From positions 545,514 through 609,513 of the forward strand of contig SCFE01000058.1 in the NCBI GenBank assembly GCA_004352715.1: 64,000 bases of DNA. Reading direction: 5' to 3'. Below the pieces are notes generated by a model. The model did no database searches. It was not told where the DNA came from and was given only the letters and a program-made list of their open reading frames with translations. Shown here piece after piece: positions 10,563-21,417 of this stretch (position 1 is its first letter; the number at the start of each line of letters is the position of its first letter). A program made the translations under genes and the position numbers. This DNA is from Hofstenia miamia. Lineage: Eukaryota; Xenacoelomorpha; Acoela.

Positions 10563-10990
10563 CCTTGGTTTTCAATATAATTATCGATTGGTGGCACATC
10601 TAGGTCCAAATAGGTGCCCTTTCTTTTCATTGGTTCTAAATAACGTTACAGAAAATTTGAAAAATTTAGCGAAAAATAAGTGCTGTGGGCTTTAAGCTAT
10701 AATCTTCTTCTTCACTGCATGACGCCTCTATTATCCTTCGGGATGGAGCCCTAGAACGCGGTTTCATTGGCGATGGAGCTTCAGTAGCAGATGCTGACCC
10801 AGTATGATCAATTATTGATAGTTCGTACCCGCTTGCCACATCAAATGAATCTGAAATATCACAATAAATGTTATGAAATTTAAATTACACTTACGAAAAT
10901 CCGATTTTAGCACTCGGCAATTATAAGTTTGCCAACTATGTGATGGTTGAGCATGTTGCTTTGCAAGCTTAGTAGCTTGACTGCAAAGCC
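10563..10990 (-). pseudogene. accessory gene of the CACTA/tnp2-like element (exons)
   Basis: Minus strand. A first exon segment ends at 10895 (HAQPSHSWQTYNCRVLKSDF). A 44-base intron at 10851-10894 follows, with donor GTAAGT and acceptor ATTTCAG. A second exon from 10850 to about 10674 is rich in Ser/Pro/Arg and Glu (SFDVASGYELS, SPMKPRSRAPSRR, CSEEEDYSL), and its open frame ends at TAA. A further short open piece (LDVPPIDNYIENQ) precedes a CAAG|GTATAG donor near 10563. The product looks like a small acidic/basic regulatory protein with no catalytic domain. It lies downstream of the tnp2-like transposase on the same strand, which suggests one transposon with two genes. The exact family is uncertain. 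Confidence 0.5.
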
Positions 10991-11389
10991 TTATTATGTG
11001 CAAAATGTGCACATACATCCCATCGTACACATGATAAGCAAACTATTGAAGAGCAAGCAGAAGATCTGAAGAAAGAAATATCAGACAAACTACAGAACAT
11101 AAAATTGAGATTAAACGCGATTGCTCTGTGGCCAATGACACCGAGTGTTCCCCTGGAGCCATTTTGTTGAAACCGTAGCAACAGAGTTGCTTTGGACAAA
11201 TTTCAAAACTGCAAAAGACATGTAAAACTAAAAATATATTACTGCGTAAATATTTGTACAAAATTACTTTAAAATGTTAAGTAAAACAATTATATTTAAA
11301 TTTTTTAATCAGATGATAACTCAGGCAATTTTAAAAAAATATTGTGCATATATATATACAGGGTGTTGCAAAAATACGAAACCCAGATT

Positions 11390-13275
11390 CAACATCTTGT
11401 ATCTCAAGACTAATGAAGCTATCTTATTTTCACAAGCATCACTGTATTTATCTTTAGCATTGGAATTGTTAATTTTCTGGAATTGCTTCTCAGTAATCCG
11501 ATTAATGGTTTGAACTAAAGGCGATTTCGTACCTCTAATAGCTTTTTTTAGAGTTCCCAAACAATTCACAAATGGAAAACATGATACATTATCTAACGGA
11601 CCAAACCGAATGTATTCTTTGCCAGATGCAGCAGCGTATGAATATTATAAACAATTAAACCATCTCCATATACTTCAGAAAATGTTGATACGAATTTTTT
11701 GATAAGCGTGTTTGCATAATCAATTAAATTTCTTGGGTAATTTCCCAATAATATAAAACTGGAAACAGTTAGCAAACTAAAGTGTTTATAGACATTTTCA
11801 TTTAAAATTCCATAGCAAGCAATTGGACCACCATATAGCAAAAAAATCTTAATTCAGTTGCCTATTTTAGTAATGGTAGTCATATTCAATTAAAGGAAAT
11901 GATGCCATGAATAAACATGCTTTGCATTAGGGGAAATTACTCATAAATATGCCTATTAGTTTTTGGGGAACTTGAAAGTAAATTGAAACTACCATTACTA
12001 CCTTCCATCTTTCTAACTCACTTATAGAACGCGGTTTGCGAACAAAATCTTTAGGAATGTATTTACGCATATTCTCCAGTCTCTTGCAAATAATCATGAC
12101 ATCATTTGATTTTATACGAACATTTAAAGGACCTTTAAGCCAAAAGCGCACTATGCGCTTCACAACACCCAAGCAGACTTGGTGCAAATAGTCTATCGGA
12201 AAATCTTCTATCATATGAGTTTCAAATTTACCAGTGGCGATAAAAATACCTTGTGATGAAAATTATCATATTTGCCAAAATTCCAAAATAATCTAATGAA
12301 ATGAGTTTGCATATTAGAAAATAATGAAGATATAATCAATAATGCAAATAAGAGAATTACTATTCACCAGTATGATGTTCTTTATTCGTTCTTTCTCTCA
12401 ATGAAGTATTTGATCTTAGACTAGATAACCTTGATAATTCATTCGATTGTTGGTGTATTAACTCTCAATTTCATACTCATCACATCCATAATAGGCATTG
12501 TGTGGCTTAATACATTTAACATACGATCTGGCCGGTGAATCCACATATAAAGCTATTAATTTGAAAAGTATACAATCGACCATTAATTTGAAACATATTC
12601 GGATTAGCAGAAAAAAAATCATTTATAAATTGGTCGGGAAATTTATTTAAAGCACTGGGCTTTACTGTTCCAAAAAATATGCCAATTACAAATATTTGTT
12701 AATGCAAAATATTGTGAATTTGCCCAAGTATCGGCCAAAAGCAGGAATTGCAGCTTTTGTAAAGAGGCAGTCCATCAATATTTATATTTATCTTTATGGT
12801 AGAAAATAATTTGCAACAGACAGAATGCGATTGAATAAATTGTTCTAAAATATCATTTAATCCAAAGTGGTAATATTCACCATTCAGTAATTTCAAAATA
12901 TCATTATTGTAGTTTGTTTGCAAAAGTGTTCTGGCATCCAGTGGTAAATAACTTAACTCAGATCGCAAAATATGAAGCAGTAATGTAACTGCATTGTTGG
13001 ACACATTATAGTCAATAGACCACTCTCGTAAAGAGAATTTCATTTTATCTTGAACTAAATCAGATTCACCTTCATTAGAATTTTCAGAGATATTGTCTAA
13101 TGAGTTACTAGAGACAATTTCATTAGAATTTTCATTTAGATTATGTAATGCACTACCAATCTAACTTTCTTCAATATTTATCTCGTTAGAACTTTGTGGA
13201 TGATTATCCATAACCATTAGTCTATACGGCGATAATATGTCCGCATCAACATCTTTATTAAATTTATTTCTAAAA
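11390..13275 (-). pseudogene. CACTA (tnp2-like) transposase, frameshifted
   Basis: Minus strand from a likely acceptor (TTGCTTTTTAG) at about 13275. An acidic N-terminus containing one stop leads into LREWSIDYNVSNNAVT and LLHILRSELSYLPLDARTLL, then GGEY/YHFGL-like and NIDGLPLYKS..FWPILGQIH (13043-12699). The middle is broken: about 12650-12360 still shows GIFFGTVKPSALN, a remnant of the cysteine cluster and EEHHTGE-like residues. It continues with DYLHQVCLGVVKRIVRFWLKG and RKPRSISELERWK (12214-11927), then LYGGPIACYGILN and FSEVYGDGLIVYNIHTLLHLA (11841-11593), and a basic tail to about 11400. These blocks and their order match the tnp2-like transposases common in invertebrate genomes. Several frameshifts and stops show it is inactive. 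Confidence 0.75.
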
Positions 13276-13279
13276 AGCA

Positions 13280-14840
13280 AAACATTTTAAATATTTCACA
13301 ATAAAAATTTATAGTTCTAGGTATTACATATGCAATAGGCAACTGTCATTCAAATGATTTCAGTATAAATGGAAAGAACTGTTAAAATAAATCAGTAATT
13401 AACCTTGCTAATATTTAATATACTTTAATCAAATTTGCCAAGAAATTGGTAAAAAAATTTAAAGATTTTTCATGATTTTTCAAGAATTTCATTGATAGAA
13501 TTACCAAGAATTTAATACACATAATACACACCATATTACTTCGGACCATTATCAAAACTTTGATCATTTACTATCAATAGCCCCAGCCTTGTCAATGTTT
13601 AAGCTTGGCTCGTTTTACTTTTGAGTATTTTCGTCTCGGCTCAACACATAGAATCATTTAATGAGGCTTGTTTTAGCTTGATATTTTTTTAAGAAATATT
13701 GCACTCTCAGAATGTTTTACATAGTTTTTCCTATTATTTAATAAAAATTTTTAAATTATAAATAAAAGGTATATTAATGAACAAATAAGAAATATCTGCA
13801 TAAACAAATTAAAAAGCAGAACTATAAATTTGCTTGACTTAATAGAGACTCTTTTTTGGGCTCATTGTATATCCAATGCAGTGCTCATGCTCGACTTGGT
13901 TATTTGACAAGTCTGAATAGCAAAGATCGCTAACATTAGGCATAGTGTGCAAAATTGCATTCAGTCAAGCTAAGGCTTATACACCATAAGCATCAATTAC
14001 CAACTCAAGTTTGTTAAGCATTTACATACAACAATCACAAATTTTGTACTAATCATATAAGTTGAATGCTGAGGAATATGTCATTGTATTAATTCTACAA
14101 TATAATGTTTCTAATAATTATATTGTGCAGAATAAATTTAAATTGAATGCTCTTACCTTGAAAATTTTTGGAATTGACATAAAACAGTATGATGTCCATT
14201 TGATTTGAGTTTTACTAGTTTCCAAACAATAATAACTCAGTACTGAAATTNAAAATCACGTTACATCGGTAATTATCTCGGTGGTTAGACATTCGATTAA
14301 AAAAAGTCTGACAGGTCACTCATGACCTATCAAATAGGCTAATCGCAGCCTTAAGATAACAGCAATGGATTCAATTATGTCTATTTGAAAACGTTCCAAC
14401 CATGTTGTACACAAAGCAAACCTTAACTGAAATTGAATTTTTCCTGATCTACTAGGTTTTGCAAGGTTTTGAAATTGCATTCAGGTCAGGGCTGGTGAAT
14501 TTCAGAGCTCTAATTCAAAACTTAATTATTCGCGACTGTTTAATCCATTTTTATAACTATAAAATATATCATTAATGATCAAACTCGTACAATACAAAAT
14601 CTAGAATCTATTTATCAAACTGACTTACGATTTAACGTAAAACAGAATTCGCAATATCCTATTTTATTAAACTAAGCGGAGGCAAACCGTAGGGTATTCT
14701 ATAAATGAGAGGCATGGACGCCTAAATAATAATTATCTGGACGCGAGGGAGCGTGCGGTTAAATTTAATTGGCGGGTGAGATGAGGCCATTGCATTGATT
14801 TGTTTCATCGTGAACTGCAAACTGCGCTATTAGTCGTTTT
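13280..14840. other. non-coding DNA between transposon genes
   Basis: No ORF recognised. A GCTTGGCTCG-type block at about 13600-13680 and an AGCTAAGGCTTA block at about 13970 hint at a small nonautonomous element. One N at 14251 may be another contig join. Confidence 0.4.
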
Positions 14841-14844
14841 CGCA

Positions 14845-15126
14845 ATGGTTAATAAATGCATTGTACCCAAATGTAGAAGTGGTTATTCTCACTGTTCACA
14901 AAAAGGAGTAACATTTTATAAATTTCCTACTCAAAATAAAGATTTACTGAATCAATGAAAACGTTTAATTCCGAGGAAAAACATTATTGTCACCAAGAAT
15001 TCTCGAGTTTATTCAAACCACTTTAATGACTTCATAACAGTTAGTTCAGGACCGTTTACTGCAGAATTTTCACATGTTTACGAACTTTACATGAAGGAAA
15101 AAGATCTGCCATTAAAGATTACCTAA
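14845..15126 (+). pseudogene. THAP-type zinc-finger domain pseudogene
   Basis: A 94-codon frame from ATG 14845 to TAA 15124-15126 has one internal stop. It reads KCIVPKCRSGY..VTFYKFP, then LLNQ*KRLIPR, then SRVYSNHFND. This is the THAP plan: a C-x4-C start, a W about 25-30 residues on, and a final CSxHF. Here the W codon position is TGA and the last Cys is Tyr, so the zinc site is lost. THAP domains bind DNA and are typical of P-element-type transposases and of domesticated host factors. No transposase body follows. It lies on the strand opposite the tnp2-like element and may be a separate nested remnant. Confidence 0.65.
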
Positions 15127-15253
15127 AATAGTAATTTTTTCAAATTATTTTTGTTCTGTTTATTTCAATAGTTAAGGAAGTATTCATTTTTTATTTTGTT
15201 ATATTAGAGTCAAAAAAATATATTTGCTAAAGTATACCGTTAAGCTTCAAACA

Positions 15254-15330
<77 letters not shown>

Positions 15331-15760
15331 TAATAATAACTTTGTATGTGGTTAGCTCAGGGTAAAAAATTAGTAAATGTGTTGAGCATTTTTGGTCCTG
15401 ATTGTGTTTTGTGGCGTGTAAATAAGGTAAAACAATATGATTTTAACTGTTTGCGAATGGCCTCATGTCAACCAGCTTAGAATTTCTCCTTCACGTCCAG
15501 ATAAATACATTTAGGAGTCCATGTGAGAGGCCTAAGAATGCACTAAGTTTCTGATGGCGCAAAGACGTATTTGTTTACATTAGGCTTCAAATTGCACTGA
15601 AAGAATTGGCTTTATTATATTTTTCTTAGTCATATAATAGCTCGCATAGCGCACACCATTGCCCCCACAGAACCCACCATTTGCCAGACTTCATTTGTAT
15701 TCTGCGAATAGCCCACAAAGAGCCCGCGTTGTTCACGTGGGGCCCACCATTTGCCCAACT
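15127..15760. repeat. (AAT)n array and probable transposon 5' end
   Basis: An (AAT)n tract covers about 15259-15340. At 15661-15770 a CCCACCATTTGCC..ACTTCATTTGT unit occurs twice about 70 bases apart, which fits subterminal repeats of a CACTA-type element. Coding resumes at about 15772 with the LINE endonuclease. Confidence 0.5.
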
Positions 15761-15771
15761 TCATTTGTTTG

Positions 15772-16209
15772 CTGGGGAGTGGTATGAGCACAAGCCACGG
15801 GGCATCATAGAAAATGAGAAGGTTAAGATACTGTGGGAGTTCAACATCGAGACGAGCAAGGTGGTAGAAGCACGGTGGCCAGACAGTAGTGGTAGACAAA
15901 GAGAAAAGATTGGCAATAGTGATAGATATAGCAGTACCAAAGGACAGGCATGTAGAAAGCAAAGAGCAAGAAAAGATAGACAAGTACAGAGAGTTGGCAG
16001 AGGACATAGAAAGGCTGTGGAAGTTAAGGAAAGTTGAAGTAGTCCCAGTAGTTGTAGGAGCACTAGGAGCAGTGAGTAAGAAGCATAAGAGATACTTGGA
16101 GGAGTTGGGACTACCAAAGTGGGGAGGGGCAGTAGCACAGAAGGCAGCATTGTTAGGAACAGATAGAGTCCTGAGGAAAGCTCTCAGACTCCCTGAAAAC
16201 TGGAGCTGA
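15772..16209 (+). pseudogene. R2-type LINE: restriction-like endonuclease C-terminus
   Basis: Begins WYEHKPRGIIENEKVKILWE, then VVEARWPD. After a frameshift at about 15890 comes the segment AIVIDIAVPKDRHVE, then KYRELAEDIERLW and KVEVVPVVVGALGAV, ending RKALRLPENWS with TGA. PD followed by IDIAVP fits the PD..D core of the restriction-like endonuclease of R2/NeSL-type LINEs. The fragment starts almost exactly where the RT fragment ending at 10108 (VHWSL) should continue. The two are therefore inferred to be halves of one LINE split by the intervening transposon. Confidence 0.8.
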
Positions 16210-16255
16210 GAGTGATACCAGCATGAAGCTGTGAGAAGTAAGAAGAGTCAGAGCA

Positions 16256-16909
16256 AATTTATTGCGCATTATATGTATACAATATCTACAAACGAACACA
16301 TGACAAAAGAAAATAAACATGAACAAATTACTACAAATTAATATGTACAATATATAATAATATAGTCAATGTTTGAGTGGATGTTTGTGTAGGTGCTCAA
16401 TGTTGAATGTATGTTTCAAATGCATGAAGTGTATTACCGTCCCCTAATGTATACTGTTTTATTAGAAGAAATTGTTTCAATTTTTTTCTAAACTTTTTAT
16501 AGTTTTTTTCTATTCGCGTTTCATAATCTAAATTATTCCACAATTTAATTGATATGTGATGGAAGCCATTATAATTTTTATCTAAACTAAAAAATTTTTG
16601 CGATCGCTCATTTAATTTAATATAGTCATTAAGGAAAAGGAGAGATGTTTGTAGAGATTTGAATTTAAATAAGATAGATAGCATATGCATATGAATTTGA
16701 TAGAACGGAGATAATATTTTATATTTATTACGATATACTGATGCTTCGTCATGCTTTTGTGCAAAGTTTAGAGTTTTTATACACCAATTAAATGTCTTTG
16801 ATAGAAGCATACGATGTTTCGAATTTAGGTTAGTTAAAAGAAAAGAACAGTATTGAAAATGAGATAAACAGAAAGCATGTATTAGTTGTTTATGATAATT
16901 GCTTGATAT
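16256..16909 (-). pseudogene. CR1/L2-like LINE, ORF2 C-terminus and 3'UTR
   Basis: Minus-strand frame from the gap edge to the stop at 16397. It carries QLIHAFCLSHFQYCSFLL, then KTFNWCIKTLNFAQKHD, YKILSPFYQIHMHMLSIL, and SIKLWNNLDYETR followed by a KNYKKFRKKLKQFLL tail. This is the usual C-terminal plan of non-LTR ORF2 proteins (FxYC, IKLWN, FKxxLKxxLL). A short 3'UTR runs to an AATAAATT near 16256, immediately after the R2-type fragment. The rest is in the gap. Confidence 0.75.
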
Positions 16910-17609
16910 NNNNNNNNNNNNNNNNNNNNNNNNNNNNNNNNNNNNNNNNNNNNNNNNNNNNNNNNNNNNNNNNNNNNNNNNNNNNNNNNNNNNNNNNNNN
17001 NNNNNNNNNNNNNNNNNNNNNNNNNNNNNNNNNNNNNNNNNNNNNNNNNNNNNNNNNNNNNNNNNNNNNNNNNNNNNNNNNNNNNNNNNNNNNNNNNNNN
17101 NNNNNNNNNNNNNNNNNNNNNNNNNNNNNNNNNNNNNNNNNNNNNNNNNNNNNNNNNNNNNNNNNNNNNNNNNNNNNNNNNNNNNNNNNNNNNNNNNNNN
17201 NNNNNNNNNNNNNNNNNNNNNNNNNNNNNNNNNNNNNNNNNNNNNNNNNNNNNNNNNNNNNNNNNNNNNNNNNNNNNNNNNNNNNNNNNNNNNNNNNNNN
17301 NNNNNNNNNNNNNNNNNNNNNNNNNNNNNNNNNNNNNNNNNNNNNNNNNNNNNNNNNNNNNNNNNNNNNNNNNNNNNNNNNNNNNNNNNNNNNNNNNNNN
17401 NNNNNNNNNNNNNNNNNNNNNNNNNNNNNNNNNNNNNNNNNNNNNNNNNNNNNNNNNNNNNNNNNNNNNNNNNNNNNNNNNNNNNNNNNNNNNNNNNNNN
17501 NNNNNNNNNNNNNNNNNNNNNNNNNNNNNNNNNNNNNNNNNNNNNNNNNNNNNNNNNNNNNNNNNNNNNNNNNNNNNNNNNNNNNNNNNNNNNNNNNNNN
17601 NNNNNNNNN
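16910..17609. other. assembly gap (700 N)
   Basis: A round-number gap inside a LINE/microsatellite cluster. Confidence 1.
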
Positions 17610-17657
<48 letters not shown>

Positions 17658-17970
17658 TTATTTTTTAACTTTGTACAATACATAAAAGTATAAAAATACT
17701 TATTAAAGTATAAAGTAGATTGTTTTTCTATAATACTACTTAATTTTAGCCTTTATTCTTTGAATATCTAAATAAGTTCTTTTCTTTAGTGATAATTCTA
17801 TTTTAGTTTTTTCTTAAGTTCTTTAAAATTAAAATCTTGTTTAATTTCAGGTGATAATTTGTTCGATAGACCTATACAATAATTTATAATGCAGTTCTTC
17901 ATAATTATTTTTGTAAATTTAAAATCTTCATTCTCATTTTAAAATTGATAATGAAATATTAGAACTTTTC
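17610..17970 (-). pseudogene. second LINE 3' end with (TTA)n tail
   Basis: On the minus strand CIINYCIGLSNKLSPEI and FKELKKKLK are an ORF2-like C-terminus (about 17960-17800). About 130 bases of 3'UTR follow, ending TACAAAGTTAAAAAATAAA, and then a pure (TTA)n run at 17657-17610 that enters the gap. A short-microsatellite 3' tail is typical of CR1/L2-type LINEs. This copy is distinct from the one at 16256-16909. Confidence 0.6.
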
Positions 17971-18309
17971 ATACAAAGCATTGATTGGTTTGTAAAATGT
18001 CCTAAAATTGTTTCACAATCGCTAAATACAATTTGTTATTTTAATCCAATACCAACAGTAATGCGTAAGAGCCAGAAATTCTTTATTTATTACAAGAAGC
18101 TCTCTTAGAAAATATAAATGTACCATTTATTAGTGGAGTATATCTTAATTCAGCAAAAAATCTATGCTAAAACCTTTATTAAAGAAACCATTTTTGTATC
18201 TGAATATTTTATCAAACTACAGATAAGTGTCAAATTTGTGTTGCATTAGTAAATAATTGAAGCTGTCGTTGCAAACGAGATTATTTCATATATTAACTAA
18301 ATATTATAC

Positions 18310-20021
18310 TACCAGAATTTCAATCTGCATAAACAAAACGATTCTCAGTCAAAACTGCATTAATTAATTTATTTATTTGATGATATTCTTCTTGCACTTG
18401 ATAATGGAAAACGAGCAGATCTAATTCTTATTTACATAATTGCTGCTTTTAACAATATAAACTAATAATGACCAAAGTCTTACAAAAAATTAGATTTAGA
18501 TTAAATTGACTGGATTAGTTTAGATAATATTTTGACTCACATTATCAAATCGTTACCATAAATGGCCCTAAAGGAATATCTGCTGTTGTTCTTCAAGGGT
18601 CTATTCTAGGCCCAATCATGCATTTTTCAATTGTTTTCTAGAAAAGTATGTTCACAAAACTTATGACAACATTACTTATATGCTGATGATTTGCAATGCT
18701 ATGGATTACTATTTTCTAATATTTAAAAAATTTCCTCGCATTTGTTTGACGCACTTAATATTAAAAAAGACTTGCTTACAGATGCATGTATCTAAAACGG
18801 AGTAAATGTATATTAGATACAGCAAAATTGAAAAAGTGATTCCTGAAGAAGTAAATGTACAAAATAAACTAATCGCTCAGGAAGCACACAGACAATCGAC
18901 AATCTTTGGATGTCTATTTGACGAATTCCTTAAATTAGAAGCTCACAATAAATCAATAAGCAAACTTTGTAGATATCATTTACGTTAATAATTCATTTAT
19001 TGTAATTCTCTTATAAGACGCATAACACTGACCGAATATTTATTTGATCAGAATTTCCCTGCTAGAGCATTTACTGGGCACAAAGAAAGAAGAATAATTG
19101 ATTGACTGATGAATTGGGCGTTGCCTCATATATTCCTGTAGAAAACTCACTTGTCTTTACGTGTTCTTTATTTGAATTTTCTGTTTTTATATTCTTTAAA
19201 TAACATTTTTTAAAGTTTTGATAATGTATTTTTCAAAATTATTTTTACGCAACTTTAAGTTAATGTAGATATTTTTTACTCGAAAACACAAAAATAATCG
19301 TTCAATCTATGATTTCTTGCAGATTAGATTTTAATAACAGTATTTTTCATGGATTATCCGATTATCAAATACAAAGATGTCAGTTAATCCAAAATGATTG
19401 TGTCCATAAAATTTTAACTTTAAAAAGCAATATCCTTACATTTCTTGCCAATCAAATTATGCAGAAATTATAAAATTGCCATTATGGTTTTTAAGAGCAT
19501 ATTCAAAAAAGTCGTTCTTTTGTACATCGTGAATTACTATAATTATTATATTATTATTTAAAAAGTAACTATATATTTTGAAAACCTATTGTTCAGAATC
19601 ACAAACATTCTAAATATTCAATAGTTTGTATGTTTTGAACTAGTTATTATTATGAATAAATTTTTATGAAATTTCATCATATTAATATATTATTATTACT
19701 TGAGAAAAAAATAGACAGTGGGAAAACTCCTTGCATTAAATTATTCTATCTAAAAAAATTGAAATACCTGTATTAAATTTAAACATAATCATAAGATGCC
19801 GCAATATTACTGCAACTCCTGTCAACAAATTGATATTATTACAAATTCTAATAACCTCAAGCTCCATCCGTACTAAAGCACTGACATTTAATGCTACGCA
19901 TGCCACACGGCAGCTACATACATGGAATTCAAATTTTGCTGATTACTACCGGATTTCAGAAATAAATTTTTGTAATCATTTAGAAAATTTTACTTTTAAT
20001 ACATACATAGAAAATTCTTAA
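18310..20021 (+). pseudogene. CR1/L2-like LINE ORF2, degenerate
   Basis: Plus strand with many stops and shifts. LLPEFQSA..KRFSVKTALI and DDILLALDNGKRADLILIYI (the catalytic Asp replaced by Tyr) lead to LQGSILGPI at about 18590 and the YADD box LYADDLQCY at about 18690. The thumb region follows: MYIRYSKIEKV and STIFGCLFDEFLKLEAHNKS..LCRYHLR (18806-18988). C-terminal pieces include a NSIFHGLSDYQIQRCQLIQN-like segment at about 19340-19400 and a TRQLHTWNSNFADYYRISE..F end at 19900-20010. It runs opposite to the two LINE ends at its left. Confidence 0.8.
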
Positions 20022-20024
20022 TTT

Positions 20025-20600
20025 AATTCATCTGATTTAATAACAAATGGTAATAAATCGACCCAATTCACACAAAATTTCATATAAATTTCCTCAATAG
20101 ATACCTAGAATCTTTAAAGGAATACAACAAAATACTCTTGTTAATTTCTTCTAAGAAACCTCCAATATCTTTGCAAGAAATTCTTAAAAAACATTCGTGT
20201 AAAGAACTAAAAAAACGAATATTTCAAAAAATAAGAACATTAGACTAATCAAGCTATAATTCCCTCTAAATATGCATTCATTAAAAGATATTATTATGCA
20301 ACTTAACGTTATTAGAGGTAATTTATGCTGATATATGTATTCATTTTTGGTGTTAAGACTTGGTTGCATTGATCTTATGTATATACGTTCGATTACTTTA
20401 AAATTTTTGGGGATAGTAGATCTTAAAATGTGGATGTCATAATATAATCCTAATTTTCTTATGACTTCAAAATTCTTTATATTCCGATCCGTTTCGGATC
20501 GAAAGCTAAAATTCTTTTGAAAATTCAGATCGTATTAGACTGTATCATAAATTTTTGGATCCGGATTGGATCTTTAAACATTGGATCCGATTACATCTCT
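20025..20600. other. AT-rich DNA, possible nonautonomous element end
   Basis: No gene seen. Repeated GGATCCGGAT/CGGATCGAA words at 20480-20600 resemble the GGACCGGATCC words near 42040 and 43045. Confidence 0.4.
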
Positions 20601-20604
20601 CTGT

Positions 20605-21250
20605 CTCGTTAAGGGTTAAGTAGAAAACATATATTGTAAAGAGAAGCATTTAAATTTATGATCGTCTTAGGTTCGTTCTTGTATATGTCAAATTACTTTT
20701 TACAGAAAATTTCATATATTTCATAGAATTTTTTTAAATTTACGATGGCCATTAGGTTATTTTTAAATATTTCTTATTAATTGTTAAGCAGAAAACATAT
20801 ATTAATTGGAAAAATGCTTAAAAATAAGATCGCTATAAGGTTGATTTTGTATATTTATTCTTTGTTGCTAAATAGAAAATGTATGTTGCTTAGAGTAATG
20901 TTTGAACTTAGGATCGCCATAAGGTTGTCTTTGTATGTTTCTTCTTCATTGTTGAGTGGAAAATATGCGTTTTTTAGAAAAATGTTTGAATTAGGATCGC
21001 CGTAAGGCTGTTAGTGGTTTGTTTTTGTATACTTCCTCTTAATTCTTAAGTAGAAAACATATTTTGCTTAGAGAAATGTTTGAATTTAGGATCGCCGTAA
21101 GGTTGTTAGTGAGTTGTTCTTGTATATTTCATATTAATTGTTAAGTAGAAAACATATATTTCTTAGAGAAATCTTTAAATGTGGGGTTTTTCTAATATAT
21201 TTCATTTTCAATGTAATTAAAAATTATCTTCCTTTAAATTTAAAATGGCC
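20605..21250. repeat. 84-95 base tandem repeat, about 7 units
   Basis: A degenerate tandem repeat. The anchor GAAAA(C/T)AT begins near 20623, 20705, 20791, 20875, 20959, 21053 and 21148, giving steps of 82, 86, 84, 84, 94 and 95 bases. Each unit has a TTAAGTAGAAAACATAT part, an AGAGAAATGTTTGAAT part and a GGATCGCCGTAAGGTTG part. The last full units gain a GTTAGTG(A/G)(G/T)TT insertion that explains the longer step. Confidence 0.85.
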
Positions 21251-21264
21251 TTAGCGTTGTTCCT

Positions 21265-21268
<4 letters not shown>

Positions 21269-21297
<29 letters not shown>

Positions 21298-21383
21298 NNN
21301 NNNNNNNNNNNNNNNNNNNNNNNNNNNNNNNNNNNNNNNNNNNNNNNNNNNNNNNNNNNNNNNNNNNNNNNNNNNNNNNNNNN

Positions 21384-21414
<31 letters not shown>
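21269..21414. repeat. (TA)n array with 86-N gap (21298-21383)
   Basis: TA dinucleotides on both sides of the gap. Confidence 0.95.

Positions 21415-21417
<3 letters not shown>

Noticed and set aside
15630-16007. Minus-strand GLFVGYS motif resembling a copia integrase tail
   Set aside because: Only one short similarity. It overlaps repeated subterminal DNA and the antisense of the LINE endonuclease.
16899-17693. Long open frames across the 700-N gap ending in Asn, Ile or Leu runs
   Set aside because: They consist of unknown bases plus an (AAT)n array.
20605-21250. CRISPR-like array
   Set aside because: Units are 84-95 bases, degenerate throughout, with no constant repeat/unique spacer pattern, in a eukaryotic context.
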